The notes beneath the pieces were generated by a model. The model had not been told where the DNA came from. It ran no database searches and worked only from the letters and a program-made list of their open reading frames with translations. The position numbers were made by a program, and so were the translations under genes. 24,301 nt of DNA. Source: an uncultured Marvinbryantia sp. Its GTDB lineage: Bacteria; Bacillota; Clostridia; Lachnospirales; Lachnospiraceae. The DNA lies in the NCBI GenBank assembly GCA_934373455.1, contig CAKRON010000029.1:1-24301 (forward strand), given 5' to 3'. The number at the start of each line of letters is the position of its first letter. Positions within the stretch are counted from its first letter, which is position 1. Positions 18,381 to 24,301 of this stretch are shown here, piece by piece.

Positions 18381-18530
18381 TTATTTTGTTTCTTTGTGCA
18401 GTGTGTGTTTCTTACAGAATCTGCAGTACTTCTGTGTCTCCATTCTGTCAGGATGATTCTTTTTGTCTTTTGTTGTGTTGTAATTTCGCTGCTTACATTC
18501 TGTGCATGCCAATGTGATTCTTGTGCGCAC
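18381..18530 (-). CDS. rpmG: 50S ribosomal protein L33, zinc-binding type
   Basis: This 49-residue gene is short and easy to miss: translation from the GTG at 18530 gives [20 protein letters not shown] and continues to a TAA at 18381. A GAGGTG Shine-Dalgarno lies 6 bases upstream. Two CxxC pairs (Cys9/12 and Cys36/39) mark the zinc-ribbon (C+) form of L33. C+ proteins are the type replaced by a Cys-free paralogue under zinc limitation in species that have both. It is the first gene of the rpmG-secE-nusG-rplK-rplA operon. Confidence 0.95.
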   Translation of the reverse strand: MRTRITLACTECKQRNYNTTKDKKNHPDRMETQKYCRFCKKHTLHKETK

Positions 18531-18563
18531 AACTTCCACCTCGCTCTCAAACAATATTTTGCG

Positions 18564-18583
18564 GATGACCCGCGACGGTCATC
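18564..18583 (-). promoter_or_regulatory. Hairpin in the rpmG operon leader
   Basis: A perfect 7-base stem GATGACC/GGTCATC with a 6-base loop lies in the 5' leader, about 35 bases ahead of the rpmG start. It is not followed by a T-run; an 8-base T-run (complement of 18597-18604) precedes it. Its role is unknown. Confidence 0.45.
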
Positions 18584-18626
18584 GATTTTAGGCATAAAAA
18601 AAAGACCTACTTCCATTCGCCTGTCC

Positions 18627-18656
18627 ATCGTATCACATCAAATACTGGATCGTCAA
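18627..18656 (-). promoter_or_regulatory. Promoter of the rpmG-secE-nusG-rplK-rplA operon
   Basis: TTGACG (18651-18656; 5 of 6 matches) and TACGAT (18627-18632; 4 of 6) are 18 bases apart on the minus strand, with a TGA extended -10. Transcription would start near 18620, about 90 bases upstream of rpmG. Confidence 0.72.
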
Positions 18657-18675
18657 GTCTTTTTTATTTCTTATT

Positions 18676-18703
18676 ACATATTTTTTCTTTCACATCATAT
18701 AAT
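18676..18703 (+). promoter_or_regulatory. Candidate promoter of the pdaA-like gene, possibly sporulation-specific
   Basis: On the plus strand ACATATT (18676-18682) and CATATAAT (18696-18703) are spaced 13 bases apart. This resembles the sigma-E pattern (ATATT, then CATACAnT), and the same box contains TATAAT for sigma-A, though without a good sigma-A -35. The site is about 35 bases ahead of the start codon. The assignment to a sporulation sigma factor is an inference from the gene's family and this loose match. Confidence 0.35.
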
Positions 18704-18737
18704 TTATAAAACTTTTTCAGAACTGTTGGAGTTTATT

Positions 18738-19565
18738 ATGCATCATTCCAGGCTTTTTCGCAAGGTTTTTCTGATACTTTTTTTCTGTTTTTGTTTTGCC
18801 GCCGGTAGAATGGCTGCACTTTCCGGGAAAATATCGGCTTCCGTTTTTTCTCCTTTAAAACACCAGACAGACAGCTGGGGGTTAAGCTTTCAAGAGGAAG
18901 GGCAACGTCCCGTCGGAAATGCATCTGTTTCTGATCTGCTCCCTTATCATGCTTTTTATGCTCAGGATACAGAAGAAAAAGTTATTTATCTGACTTTTGA
19001 CTGCGGATATGAAAATGGAAATTTGCCTGCCATTTTGGATGCATTGAAAAAACATCAGGTATCTGCCACTTTTTTCGCAGTGGGAACTTTTCTGGAATCA
19101 GAACCCGAACTGGTCAAAAGAATTGTCGCAGATGGTCATACCATCGGTAATCACACCTGGCATCATCCCGATATGTCTGCCATCTCCACAAAAGAAGCCT
19201 TTTCAGAAGAACTCAACCGCACTGCTGATGCATATCATCAGATCACCGGAAAAGAAATGCCGCATTACTATCGTCCGCCACAGGGAATATACAGTACAGA
19301 AAATCTCCAAATGGCTAAGGATCTCGGCTACTACACATTCTTCTGGAGTCTTGCTTATGTAGACTGGTATCAAGATAATCAGCCCTCAAAAGAAGAAGCA
19401 TTTTCGAAACTGCTTGGCCGTATTCATCCGGGAGCTATTGTTCTTCTGCACAGCACCTCCTCCACGAATGCTGCCATACTGGATGAACTGCTGACCAGAT
19501 GGGAAGAAATGGGATATCATTTTGGCACACTGCAGCAATTGATTGATCAAACCGGAGGGCAGTGA
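18738..19565 (+). CDS. pdaA: Polysaccharide deacetylase, PdaA-like (muramic-delta-lactam type)
   Basis: PdaA removes the N-acetyl group from muramic acid on the way to muramic-delta-lactam in spore cortex. The ATG at 18738 has GGAG 6 bases upstream and yields 275 residues; the frame is open for over 100 codons upstream, but that overlaps rpmG. An N-terminal membrane anchor or signal lies at 7-28. NodB motifs: TFDCGYENG (86-94, Asp88), HTWHHP (His139 and His143), RPPQG (179-183), VDW (208-210) and VLLH (235-238). The GYENG extension and HHPD favour the PdaA group over generic chitin deacetylases. Bacillus PdaA, as I recall, has TFDNG, whereas Cys89 is here. The 3' end overlaps the convergent RluA-family gene by 19 bases. 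Confidence 0.82.
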   Translation: MHHSRLFRKVFLILFFCFCFAAGRMAALSGKISASVFSPLKHQTDSWGLSFQEEGQRPVGNASVSDLLPYHAFYAQDTEEKVIYLTFDCGYENGNLPAILDALKKHQVSATFFAVGTFLESEPELVKRIVADGHTIGNHTWHHPDMSAISTKEAFSEELNRTADAYHQITGKEMPHYYRPPQGIYSTENLQMAKDLGYYTFFWSLAYVDWYQDNQPSKEEAFSKLLGRIHPGAIVLLHSTSSTNAAILDELLTRWEEMGYHFGTLQQLIDQTGGQ

Positions 19566-20470
19566 AGACTGGTGCTGAAATACAGCGGATCACGATACTC
19601 CAGTTCTACTTTCTGCTCCGTAAATGGCTGCAAAAATTCCACTTTCCAGGCGCAGAGCTTTGCCGCATCCTGATGATGTATTCCGCTTCCATACAGTGAG
19701 TCTCCCACAAGAGGATGTCCCAGTCCGGCCATATGCACCCGTATTTGATGAGTTCTGCCAGTCTCTAAATAAAATCTCACTAACGCCTGTTCTTCTTGCT
19801 GTACCAGTACCTGATAACGCGTAACTGCCATTTTTCCATCCGCTGACAGATGCATCTTCTGCCCTTCTTTGCAAACTGACCTGTTTTTTCCGATTGGCAT
19901 CGAAATACATTGTTCTTTTGTCATTGCTTCCTTCGGAAATACTCCCTGACACCATGCCAGATACTCTTTTTGGAAAATTCCCTGGCTTCTCTGCTCCCAT
20001 AATCTGGCTGCTGCAACACGATTTTTTGCAAATACTAAAATTCCAGAAGTATCTTTATCTAACCTTCCAATGCTGCGTACTGTAACCTGCTCTTTCTTTG
20101 CCGCGAAATAAGTAACCAAATCTCCTGCAACCGTATCCTTTTCATGACCGGCTACAGGATGCGTAACTCTTCCTGACATTTTCCAGACACATATCACATC
20201 TTTATCTTCATAAAGTACTTCCGGCATGAATCCGGATGCTTTGACCTTTTGTACACCAGCCTCTTTTTCCTGTAGTGTAATTCTCAGCTGATCACCTTTT
20301 TGCAGCATCTGATTTACTCTGCACCGTTCACCGTTTTTCCAGATTCCATCTTCATGGAACTTCAGACTTCGTATCTGTGCGGCAGTCAGATGAAGTTCCT
20401 GCTTTAAATAAAGGTTTACCGGCTTTCCCATCCACTCTTCTTCAATCTGATATTCCATTATCTTTTTCAT
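19547..20470 (-). CDS. RluA-family RNA pseudouridine synthase
   Basis: Enzymes of this family convert specific uridines in rRNA or tRNA to pseudouridine. The 307-residue protein has a degenerate S4-like N-terminal domain (about 12-66). The catalytic domain contains GRLDKDTSG (135-143) with Asp138 as nucleophile and the later GRTHQIRVHMAGLGHPLVGD signature. The target site cannot be inferred. The chosen ATG at 20470 lacks a good Shine-Dalgarno; the nearest (AAGG) overlaps the ispD stop some 16 bases away, so coupling to ispD is likely. A second ATG four codons on is also possible. The ispD stop is in the same frame, only five codons upstream. The 3' end runs into pdaA with no visible terminator. 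Confidence 0.92.
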   Translation of the reverse strand: MKKIMEYQIEEEWMGKPVNLYLKQELHLTAAQIRSLKFHEDGIWKNGERCRVNQMLQKGDQLRITLQEKEAGVQKVKASGFMPEVLYEDKDVICVWKMSGRVTHPVAGHEKDTVAGDLVTYFAAKKEQVTVRSIGRLDKDTSGILVFAKNRVAAARLWEQRSQGIFQKEYLAWCQGVFPKEAMTKEQCISMPIGKNRSVCKEGQKMHLSADGKMAVTRYQVLVQQEEQALVRFYLETGRTHQIRVHMAGLGHPLVGDSLYGSGIHHQDAAKLCAWKVEFLQPFTEQKVELEYRDPLYFSTSLHCPPV

Positions 20471-20485
20471 ATCATTTGTACCGGC

Positions 20486-21175
20486 TTACCTTTTCCGCAA
20501 AATATTTTCCGCAATTACCAGATCTTCCGGTGTTGTCACTTTTATATTATCATAGGAACCCATCACCAGTTTTATCGGACAAATCCCCAATGCTTCTATA
20601 ATCATCGAATCATCTGTAATTCCTTCCATAGAACCTTTTCGTATTTCACGGTGGGCTTTACAGATCAAATCATACTGAAATACCTGCGGTGTCTGCACAT
20701 TCCACAAAGTCTTACGATCCAGAGTCTTTTCAACCATTCCATCCTCTGTTCCCACTTTTATCGTATCTTTCGATGGAACAGCCGCTACGCAGGCGCCGTA
20801 TTCTTTAGCCGCCTCCAGGGTTCTCTTCAGCATTTCTTCATCTGGAAACGGTCTTGCGCCATCATGAATAAAAACGATATCACAGTCTTCACAAACCTTT
20901 AATCCTTCATATACCGAATCATATCGTTCTTTTCCACCTGTCACGATATATTTCACTTTCTGAAATCCATACGTTTCCACCATTCTCCAGCAAAACGGAA
21001 TCGCATCTTTTCCGGTAACCAGAATAATTTCTGAAATCCATTCTGTCTTTTCAAAGCATTCTACAGAATAATACAACAGAGGTTTTCCATTTAGTTTCAT
21101 GAATTGCTTTGGTATGGCGCTGCCCATTCTTTTTCCCTGTCCCGCAGCCAGAATAATTGCTTTTACCTGTTTCAT
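20486..21175 (-). CDS. ispD: 2-C-methyl-D-erythritol 4-phosphate cytidylyltransferase
   Basis: IspD joins CTP and MEP to make CDP-ME, the third step of the MEP isoprenoid pathway. The 229-residue protein has the nucleotidyltransferase start AAGQGKRMG (10-18) and PKQF (22-25), IHDGARPF, VPSKDTIKV, WNVQTPQVF and the C-terminal NIKVTTPEDL, all family hallmarks. AGGAG lies about 6-7 bases before the ATG and overlaps the stop of the preceding small gene. It is the third gene of a tight four-gene set. No other MEP-pathway gene is present in the window. The related TarI-type cytidylyltransferases are less likely given the motif set, but cannot be wholly excluded. Confidence 0.9.
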   Translation of the reverse strand: MKQVKAIILAAGQGKRMGSAIPKQFMKLNGKPLLYYSVECFEKTEWISEIILVTGKDAIPFCWRMVETYGFQKVKYIVTGGKERYDSVYEGLKVCEDCDIVFIHDGARPFPDEEMLKRTLEAAKEYGACVAAVPSKDTIKVGTEDGMVEKTLDRKTLWNVQTPQVFQYDLICKAHREIRKGSMEGITDDSMIIEALGICPIKLVMGSYDNIKVTTPEDLVIAENILRKR

Positions 21176-21184
21176 TTTCTTCTC

Positions 21185-21424
21185 CTACTGCCTTTGTTTC
21201 ACAAGTTCGACAATCTGTTCTTCATAATCAGGTCCGGTAAAATCTTCTGTCCTTCCGGCTGTTCGAATATTGCTTTCCGCACCCAATCCATTCTCATCAA
21301 ATTCCCAGATATGATAGCTGATTCCTCTGTACTCAAAATCAATACTACCAAGACCGGCTTCTTCTGTATAGCGGTAGTCCCAGCCTTTTTCTTTCAGTTC
21401 GTCCTGTACTTTCTGTAATCTCAT
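21185..21424 (-). CDS. Small acidic protein of unknown function
   Basis: The 79-residue product (MRLQKVQDELKEKG...) has an N-terminal helix, then a beta-rich middle (IDFEYRGISYHIWEF, 28-42) and a C-terminal Glu-rich helix, with no membrane segment. AAGGAG lies 7-8 bases ahead of the ATG and falls inside the upstream lipoprotein gene's end; the gap is only 4 bases, and ispD follows after 9. This spacing makes it a real gene. I recognise no named family. Its steady presence between these genes would suggest a structured domain protein rather than a chance frame. Confidence 0.8.
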   Translation of the reverse strand: MRLQKVQDELKEKGWDYRYTEEAGLGSIDFEYRGISYHIWEFDENGLGAESNIRTAGRTEDFTGPDYEEQIVELVKQRQ

Positions 21425-21428
21425 GCCT

Positions 21429-22280
21429 TTACTCCTTCTTTACCGGCACTGCCCAGTCGCAGAGCAGTTTTTCTATTTTTGCATATTCAAATCCGAATCC
21501 TTTATCAAATTCCTGTCTTTCCCAGGTACCATAAGGAAACCATACTTCCAGATAATCCTGGAATATTAATATCTGGCTCTGATCCATCACCGGCATCAAA
21601 TCCTCTTCGGAAACAGTTGTATCTTCTACTGAACAAATTTCTGCCAGTTCTTCTTTCACTTCCTTTTCTGACTTTGCAAAAAGATTCCAGATATCTATGT
21701 TTTCTCCGGTTTTTCGATCAAAAACAGCCGTCAGATAATTGCAGGTAGTACCTCCGTCAAAATGAATTTTTTTGGGTGTGGTTACTGCCGTAAGAATCAC
21801 CATATAATCCAACATTTCCGCTGATTCTGTCACATCCTGGCTCACCTCATGGCAGGTAAAGCGCTCACCGTTTTTGTTACATTCCTGATAATCGTAATAG
21901 GCATTCTCCAATTCCTGTTCCAGATCATATACCTCACCCTGTTTCTGATACCACACTCTCACCTTTTCTTTCGCCTGATCCGTAAACCCGTCAAATCCCG
22001 ATAGTTCTGAACCAGTCTCTTCTTCAGGTGAAAGCGCCACATCCAGTTTCAGCAGATCTGTTCCATCTTGTAACCGGTACAAATACTGTCTCACATCTTC
22101 TTTTTCATTTTTCCATTTTTCAGCAGTCACACCATCTGAAAATGTATAAGATGCACTGTCCATTTTTTCCCATACTGCAAAACTATGTACTTCTTCCGTC
22201 TTGTTACTGCTGCCACAGCCTGTCAACATCAGTGCCGGCAGAAAAATCAACATTCCTATGCATCTTTCAAATTTGTTCAT
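21429..22280 (-). CDS. Putative lipoprotein of unknown function
   Basis: The 283-residue protein begins with a type II signal peptide: basic start, hydrophobic segment 8-19, and lipobox LTGC with Cys22. It should therefore be anchored on the outer face of the membrane. The mature part is acidic with many Tyr and Trp. A stretch near 190-270 (FDRKTGENIDIWNLF ... LEVWFPYGTWE) loosely recalls the DUF3298/RsiV type of extracellular domain, but I cannot confirm this. AAAGGAAAAG precedes the ATG. It opens the four-gene set lipoprotein, small protein, ispD, RluA-type. No clear sigma-A promoter was seen between it and the purC terminator. Confidence 0.82.
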   Translation of the reverse strand: MNKFERCIGMLIFLPALMLTGCGSSNKTEEVHSFAVWEKMDSASYTFSDGVTAEKWKNEKEDVRQYLYRLQDGTDLLKLDVALSPEEETGSELSGFDGFTDQAKEKVRVWYQKQGEVYDLEQELENAYYDYQECNKNGERFTCHEVSQDVTESAEMLDYMVILTAVTTPKKIHFDGGTTCNYLTAVFDRKTGENIDIWNLFAKSEKEVKEELAEICSVEDTTVSEEDLMPVMDQSQILIFQDYLEVWFPYGTWERQEFDKGFGFEYAKIEKLLCDWAVPVKKE

Positions 22281-22313
22281 ACTCTTTTCCTTTTACTATT
22301 TTACCCTGTTAAG

Positions 22314-22354
22314 GTAAAAACCGACGATATGTTTCTTCTTCACATCGCCGGTTT
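22314..22354 (-). terminator. Intrinsic terminator after purC
   Basis: In the minus-strand RNA a 14-base stem with two G-U pairs (22341-22354 with 22318-22331, 9-base loop) is followed by a short T-run. It lies about 30 bases after the purC stop. A second 7-base hairpin (TTTTACC/GGTAAAA, 22299-22319) overlaps its 3' edge by two bases and sits just ahead of the lipoprotein gene's ribosome-binding site. Confidence 0.8.
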
Positions 22355-22385
22355 CACTTAAACTTCTGATTCAGGAATCGCCTTT

Positions 22386-23255
22386 TTATGCCAGTGGCTT
22401 ACCTGTCAACATTTCATATGCCTGCAGATACTTCTCAATAGTCTTATCCACAATATCCTGCGGTAATGTCCAGTCATTATCCGGATTGGCCTTCAGCCAG
22501 TCACGTGCGAACTGCTTATCAAAGGATGGCTGACCATGACCCGGTTCATATCCTTCTGCCGGCCAGAATCTGGAGCTGTCCGGTGTAAGCATTTCATCTC
22601 CGATAACAATATTTCCTTCTTCATCTAATCCGAATTCAAACTTGGTATCTGCAATGATGATACCTTTGCTTAATGCATATTCCGCACATTTCTTATATAA
22701 AGCAATCGTGCAGTCACGAAGTTTTGCTGCATATTCTTCCCCTTTACCCGGGAATCTCTTTTCCAGATATTCAACGCTCTGTTCGTAGGAAATGTTCTCA
22801 TCATGATCGCCGATCTCCGCTTTGGTGGATGGTGTATAAATCGGTTCCGGCAGTTTGTCAGACTCTCTCAGACCTTCCGGCAGCTTAATACCGCATACCT
22901 CACCTGTCTCCTGATAACTTGCCCAGCCGCTGCCTGTAATATAACCACGTACAATGCATTCTACAGGAAGCATCTCTAATTTACGGCACAGCATACTGTT
23001 GCCATCAAACTTCGACTGCTGAAAATATTCAGGCATGTCTTTCACATCAACAGAAATCATGTGGTTTGGCAGGATATCCTGGGTCAGATCAAACCAAAAT
23101 TTAGACATCTGTGTCAATACGGTACCCTTTTTTGTAACCTCATTCTTGAGAATCACATCAAAACAACTGATGCGGTCTGTTGCTACCATAATCAGGCTGT
23201 CACCATTGTCATAAATCTCACGTACTTTTCCTTCTTTTACAGGCTTCATTTCCAT
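22386..23255 (-). CDS. purC: Phosphoribosylaminoimidazole-succinocarboxamide synthase (SAICAR synthetase)
   Basis: PurC ligates aspartate to CAIR with ATP in de novo purine synthesis. The 289-residue product has GKVREIYD near the N-terminus, the ATDRISCFDV motif, VECIVRGYITGSGW, the STKAEIGDHDENIS segment, IIADTKFEFG and the IGDEMLTPDSSRFWP signature. It is longer than the roughly 237-residue E. coli enzyme and fits the longer Ade1-like form found in some anaerobes and yeasts. AAGGAG lies about 8 bases before the ATG. It is monocistronic, with its own promoter and terminator and no other pur gene adjacent. No purine riboswitch is visible in the short leader. Confidence 0.97.
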   Translation of the reverse strand: MEMKPVKEGKVREIYDNGDSLIMVATDRISCFDVILKNEVTKKGTVLTQMSKFWFDLTQDILPNHMISVDVKDMPEYFQQSKFDGNSMLCRKLEMLPVECIVRGYITGSGWASYQETGEVCGIKLPEGLRESDKLPEPIYTPSTKAEIGDHDENISYEQSVEYLEKRFPGKGEEYAAKLRDCTIALYKKCAEYALSKGIIIADTKFEFGLDEEGNIVIGDEMLTPDSSRFWPAEGYEPGHGQPSFDKQFARDWLKANPDNDWTLPQDIVDKTIEKYLQAYEMLTGKPLA

Positions 23256-23325
23256 AATCAGTACTCCTTCATACTTTTAATTAACATGATTTGTTTTATG
23301 CTCTGCATTCACACAATCTCTTGTT

Positions 23326-23355
23326 ATTATAACTACTATCCCAGTCTAATTGCAA
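23326..23355 (-). promoter_or_regulatory. Promoter of purC
   Basis: TTGCAA (23350-23355; 4 of 6 matches) and a perfect TATAAT (23326-23331) are 18 bases apart on the minus strand. The start would be near 23319, leaving a leader of about 60 bases that is too short for an aptamer plus expression platform. Confidence 0.7.
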
Positions 23356-23364
23356 TACTCATTT

Positions 23365-24301
23365 TCACAAAACTGCCTCGTAGATCCTTGATACGATCTC
23401 TTCCTTTTTTTCCAGAGGAATAGAAGAATAATTCATAACATAGATTTGTTCTTCTTCCGGCCGGATGCCGAAATAATATCCAGACACAGGATTGAGGCGG
23501 ATTCCCTTTTCCCTGGCTGCATCCATAACTTCTTGTTCTGTCTTTTTTGTATCGATCTTCATCAGAAAATGTACACCGGCTTCTTCTTCATAAATAGAGA
23601 TATATTCATGTATCGGATGACTGTGAAAAGCTTCTAAAAGCTTATCTCGCTTCATCTGATAATAATTGCGCAGACGATTAATGTGTTTTTCAAAACTTCC
23701 ATTTTGAATAAAACGTGATAATGTATACTGTTCAAAATTAGATACCGTACAGGAGTAAAAACTCAGATTCTGATAAAAGCGTTCTGCCAGAGAATCCGGC
23801 AACACCATATAGCTGATACGCACAGTGGAAGACAGTGTCTTCGTAAAAGTGTTCATATAGATCACTTTTCCAGATACATCCATACTCTGCAGCGTCGGTA
23901 TCGGTTTACCACTCAACCGCAGTTCGCTGTCATAATCGTCCTCTATAATATAACGGTCAGGAGATCCCGCAGCCCAGCCCAATAATTCATATCGCCTGCT
24001 TACCGGCATAACTATTCCTGTAGGAAAATGGTGGGACGGTGAAGTGTGAAGAATCTGAACTTTCTTTTCTTCAAGCTGTGAAGGCAGTACACCTGCATGA
24101 TCCATGTCCAGGTAGCAATATGCTACACCCATACTTTTATAAATCTTTGCAACTTTATGATAACCAGGGTTTTCCACTCCATACACACAATTTTCTCCCA
24201 ACAGCTGAATCAACAAGCTATAGAGATATTCTGTTCCTGCCCCTACGATGATCTGTTCTCGCTGCACATTCATTCCACGGAAATCCATGAGATAACGTGC
24301 A
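23365..24301 (-). CDS. MocR/GabR-type regulator, aminotransferase domain (5' end beyond the window)
   Basis: The visible 312 codons are the C-terminal fold-type I PLP domain of a MocR-family regulator. The frame is open through the right edge (ARYLMDFRG...), so the ATG at 24288 is internal. The sequence begins with the RGMNVQREQIIVGAG segment and includes SPSHHFPTG, IIEDDYDSE and the TKTLSS segment, whose Lys is the expected PLP-binding residue. MocR proteins fuse this domain to an N-terminal GntR-like winged helix; that part, about 150-170 residues, lies outside. The effector and target cannot be read. A stand-alone aminotransferase is less likely because of the RR, DDYD and SPSHxFPTG pattern. 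No terminator is obvious before purC. Confidence 0.88.
   Translation of the reverse strand, partial: ARYLMDFRGMNVQREQIIVGAGTEYLYSLLIQLLGENCVYGVENPGYHKVAKIYKSMGVAYCYLDMDHAGVLPSQLEEKKVQILHTSPSHHFPTGIVMPVSRRYELLGWAAGSPDRYIIEDDYDSELRLSGKPIPTLQSMDVSGKVIYMNTFTKTLSSTVRISYMVLPDSLAERFYQNLSFYSCTVSNFEQYTLSRFIQNGSFEKHINRLRNYYQMKRDKLLEAFHSHPIHEYISIYEEEAGVHFLMKIDTKKTEQEVMDAAREKGIRLNPVSGYYFGIRPEEEQIYVMNYSSIPLEKKEEIVSRIYEAVL

Noticed and set aside
18365..18628. Minus-strand open frame of 87 codons over the rpmG region
   Set aside because: It is in a different frame from rpmG; the rpmG frame has the two CxxC pairs and L33 sequence.
18396..18737. 114-codon upstream extension of the PdaA-like gene
   Set aside because: It is antisense to rpmG and its promoter; the ATG at 18738 is followed by a proper signal sequence.
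22299..22319. Second terminator before the lipoprotein gene
   Set aside because: The 7-base A/T-rich hairpin has no T-run after it and overlaps the purC terminator edge.
23256..23325. Purine riboswitch ahead of purC
   Set aside because: The leader is only about 60 bases and shows no aptamer-like three-way junction or terminator.

Overview
The window carries the core translation/transcription region of a Gram-positive Clostridia-type genome. The best guess is Lachnospiraceae, judged from protein flavour, the SAICAR synthetase and PdaA types, and the Shine-Dalgarno-rich starts; this is inference without a database search. Almost everything is on the minus strand. Two single genes (VanZ-like, PdaA-like) are on the plus strand. 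No tRNA, rRNA, CRISPR, insertion sequence or prophage gene was seen.

Reading in the direction of minus-strand transcription (right to left): a partial MocR-type aminotransferase-regulator; purC with its own promoter and terminator; a tight operon of lipoprotein, small unknown protein, ispD and an RluA-family pseudouridine synthase; then, after a convergent plus-strand polysaccharide deacetylase (pdaA-like), the operon rpmG-secE-nusG-rplK-rplA. A strong terminator closes this operon. A separate promoter with an L10 leader and attenuator drives rplJ-rplL. Another terminator follows rplL. Three metabolic genes then sit where rpoB would normally follow: an alpha/beta-hydrolase, deoD and a PTS-EIIC-like membrane protein. 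After a terminator and a new promoter with a structured leader come rpoB-rpoC. A plus-strand VanZ-family gene separates rpoC from rpsL-rpsG-fusA, which runs off the left edge.

The housekeeping genes look intact. RpoB has wild-type residues at the usual rifampicin sites and S12 has the usual lysines at the streptomycin sites. fusA (TTG), rpsG (GTG) and rpmG (GTG) use non-ATG starts, and several other genes start downstream of the longest open frame.

The most interesting structure is non-coding. Near-identical hairpins before rplK and before rplA resemble the 23S rRNA binding site of protein L1. An L10 leader with an intrinsic terminator precedes rplJ. The rpoB leader has several hairpins, and the rpsL-rpsG spacer is unusually long. 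A compact set of nested palindromes between the rpoC stop codon and a bidirectional terminator could be an uncharacterised RNA element or a dispersed repeat. Among proteins, the VanZ-family protein has an unusual 160-residue Tyr/Pro/Gln-rich tail. I found no clear new defence or mobile system; the window is mostly core genome.
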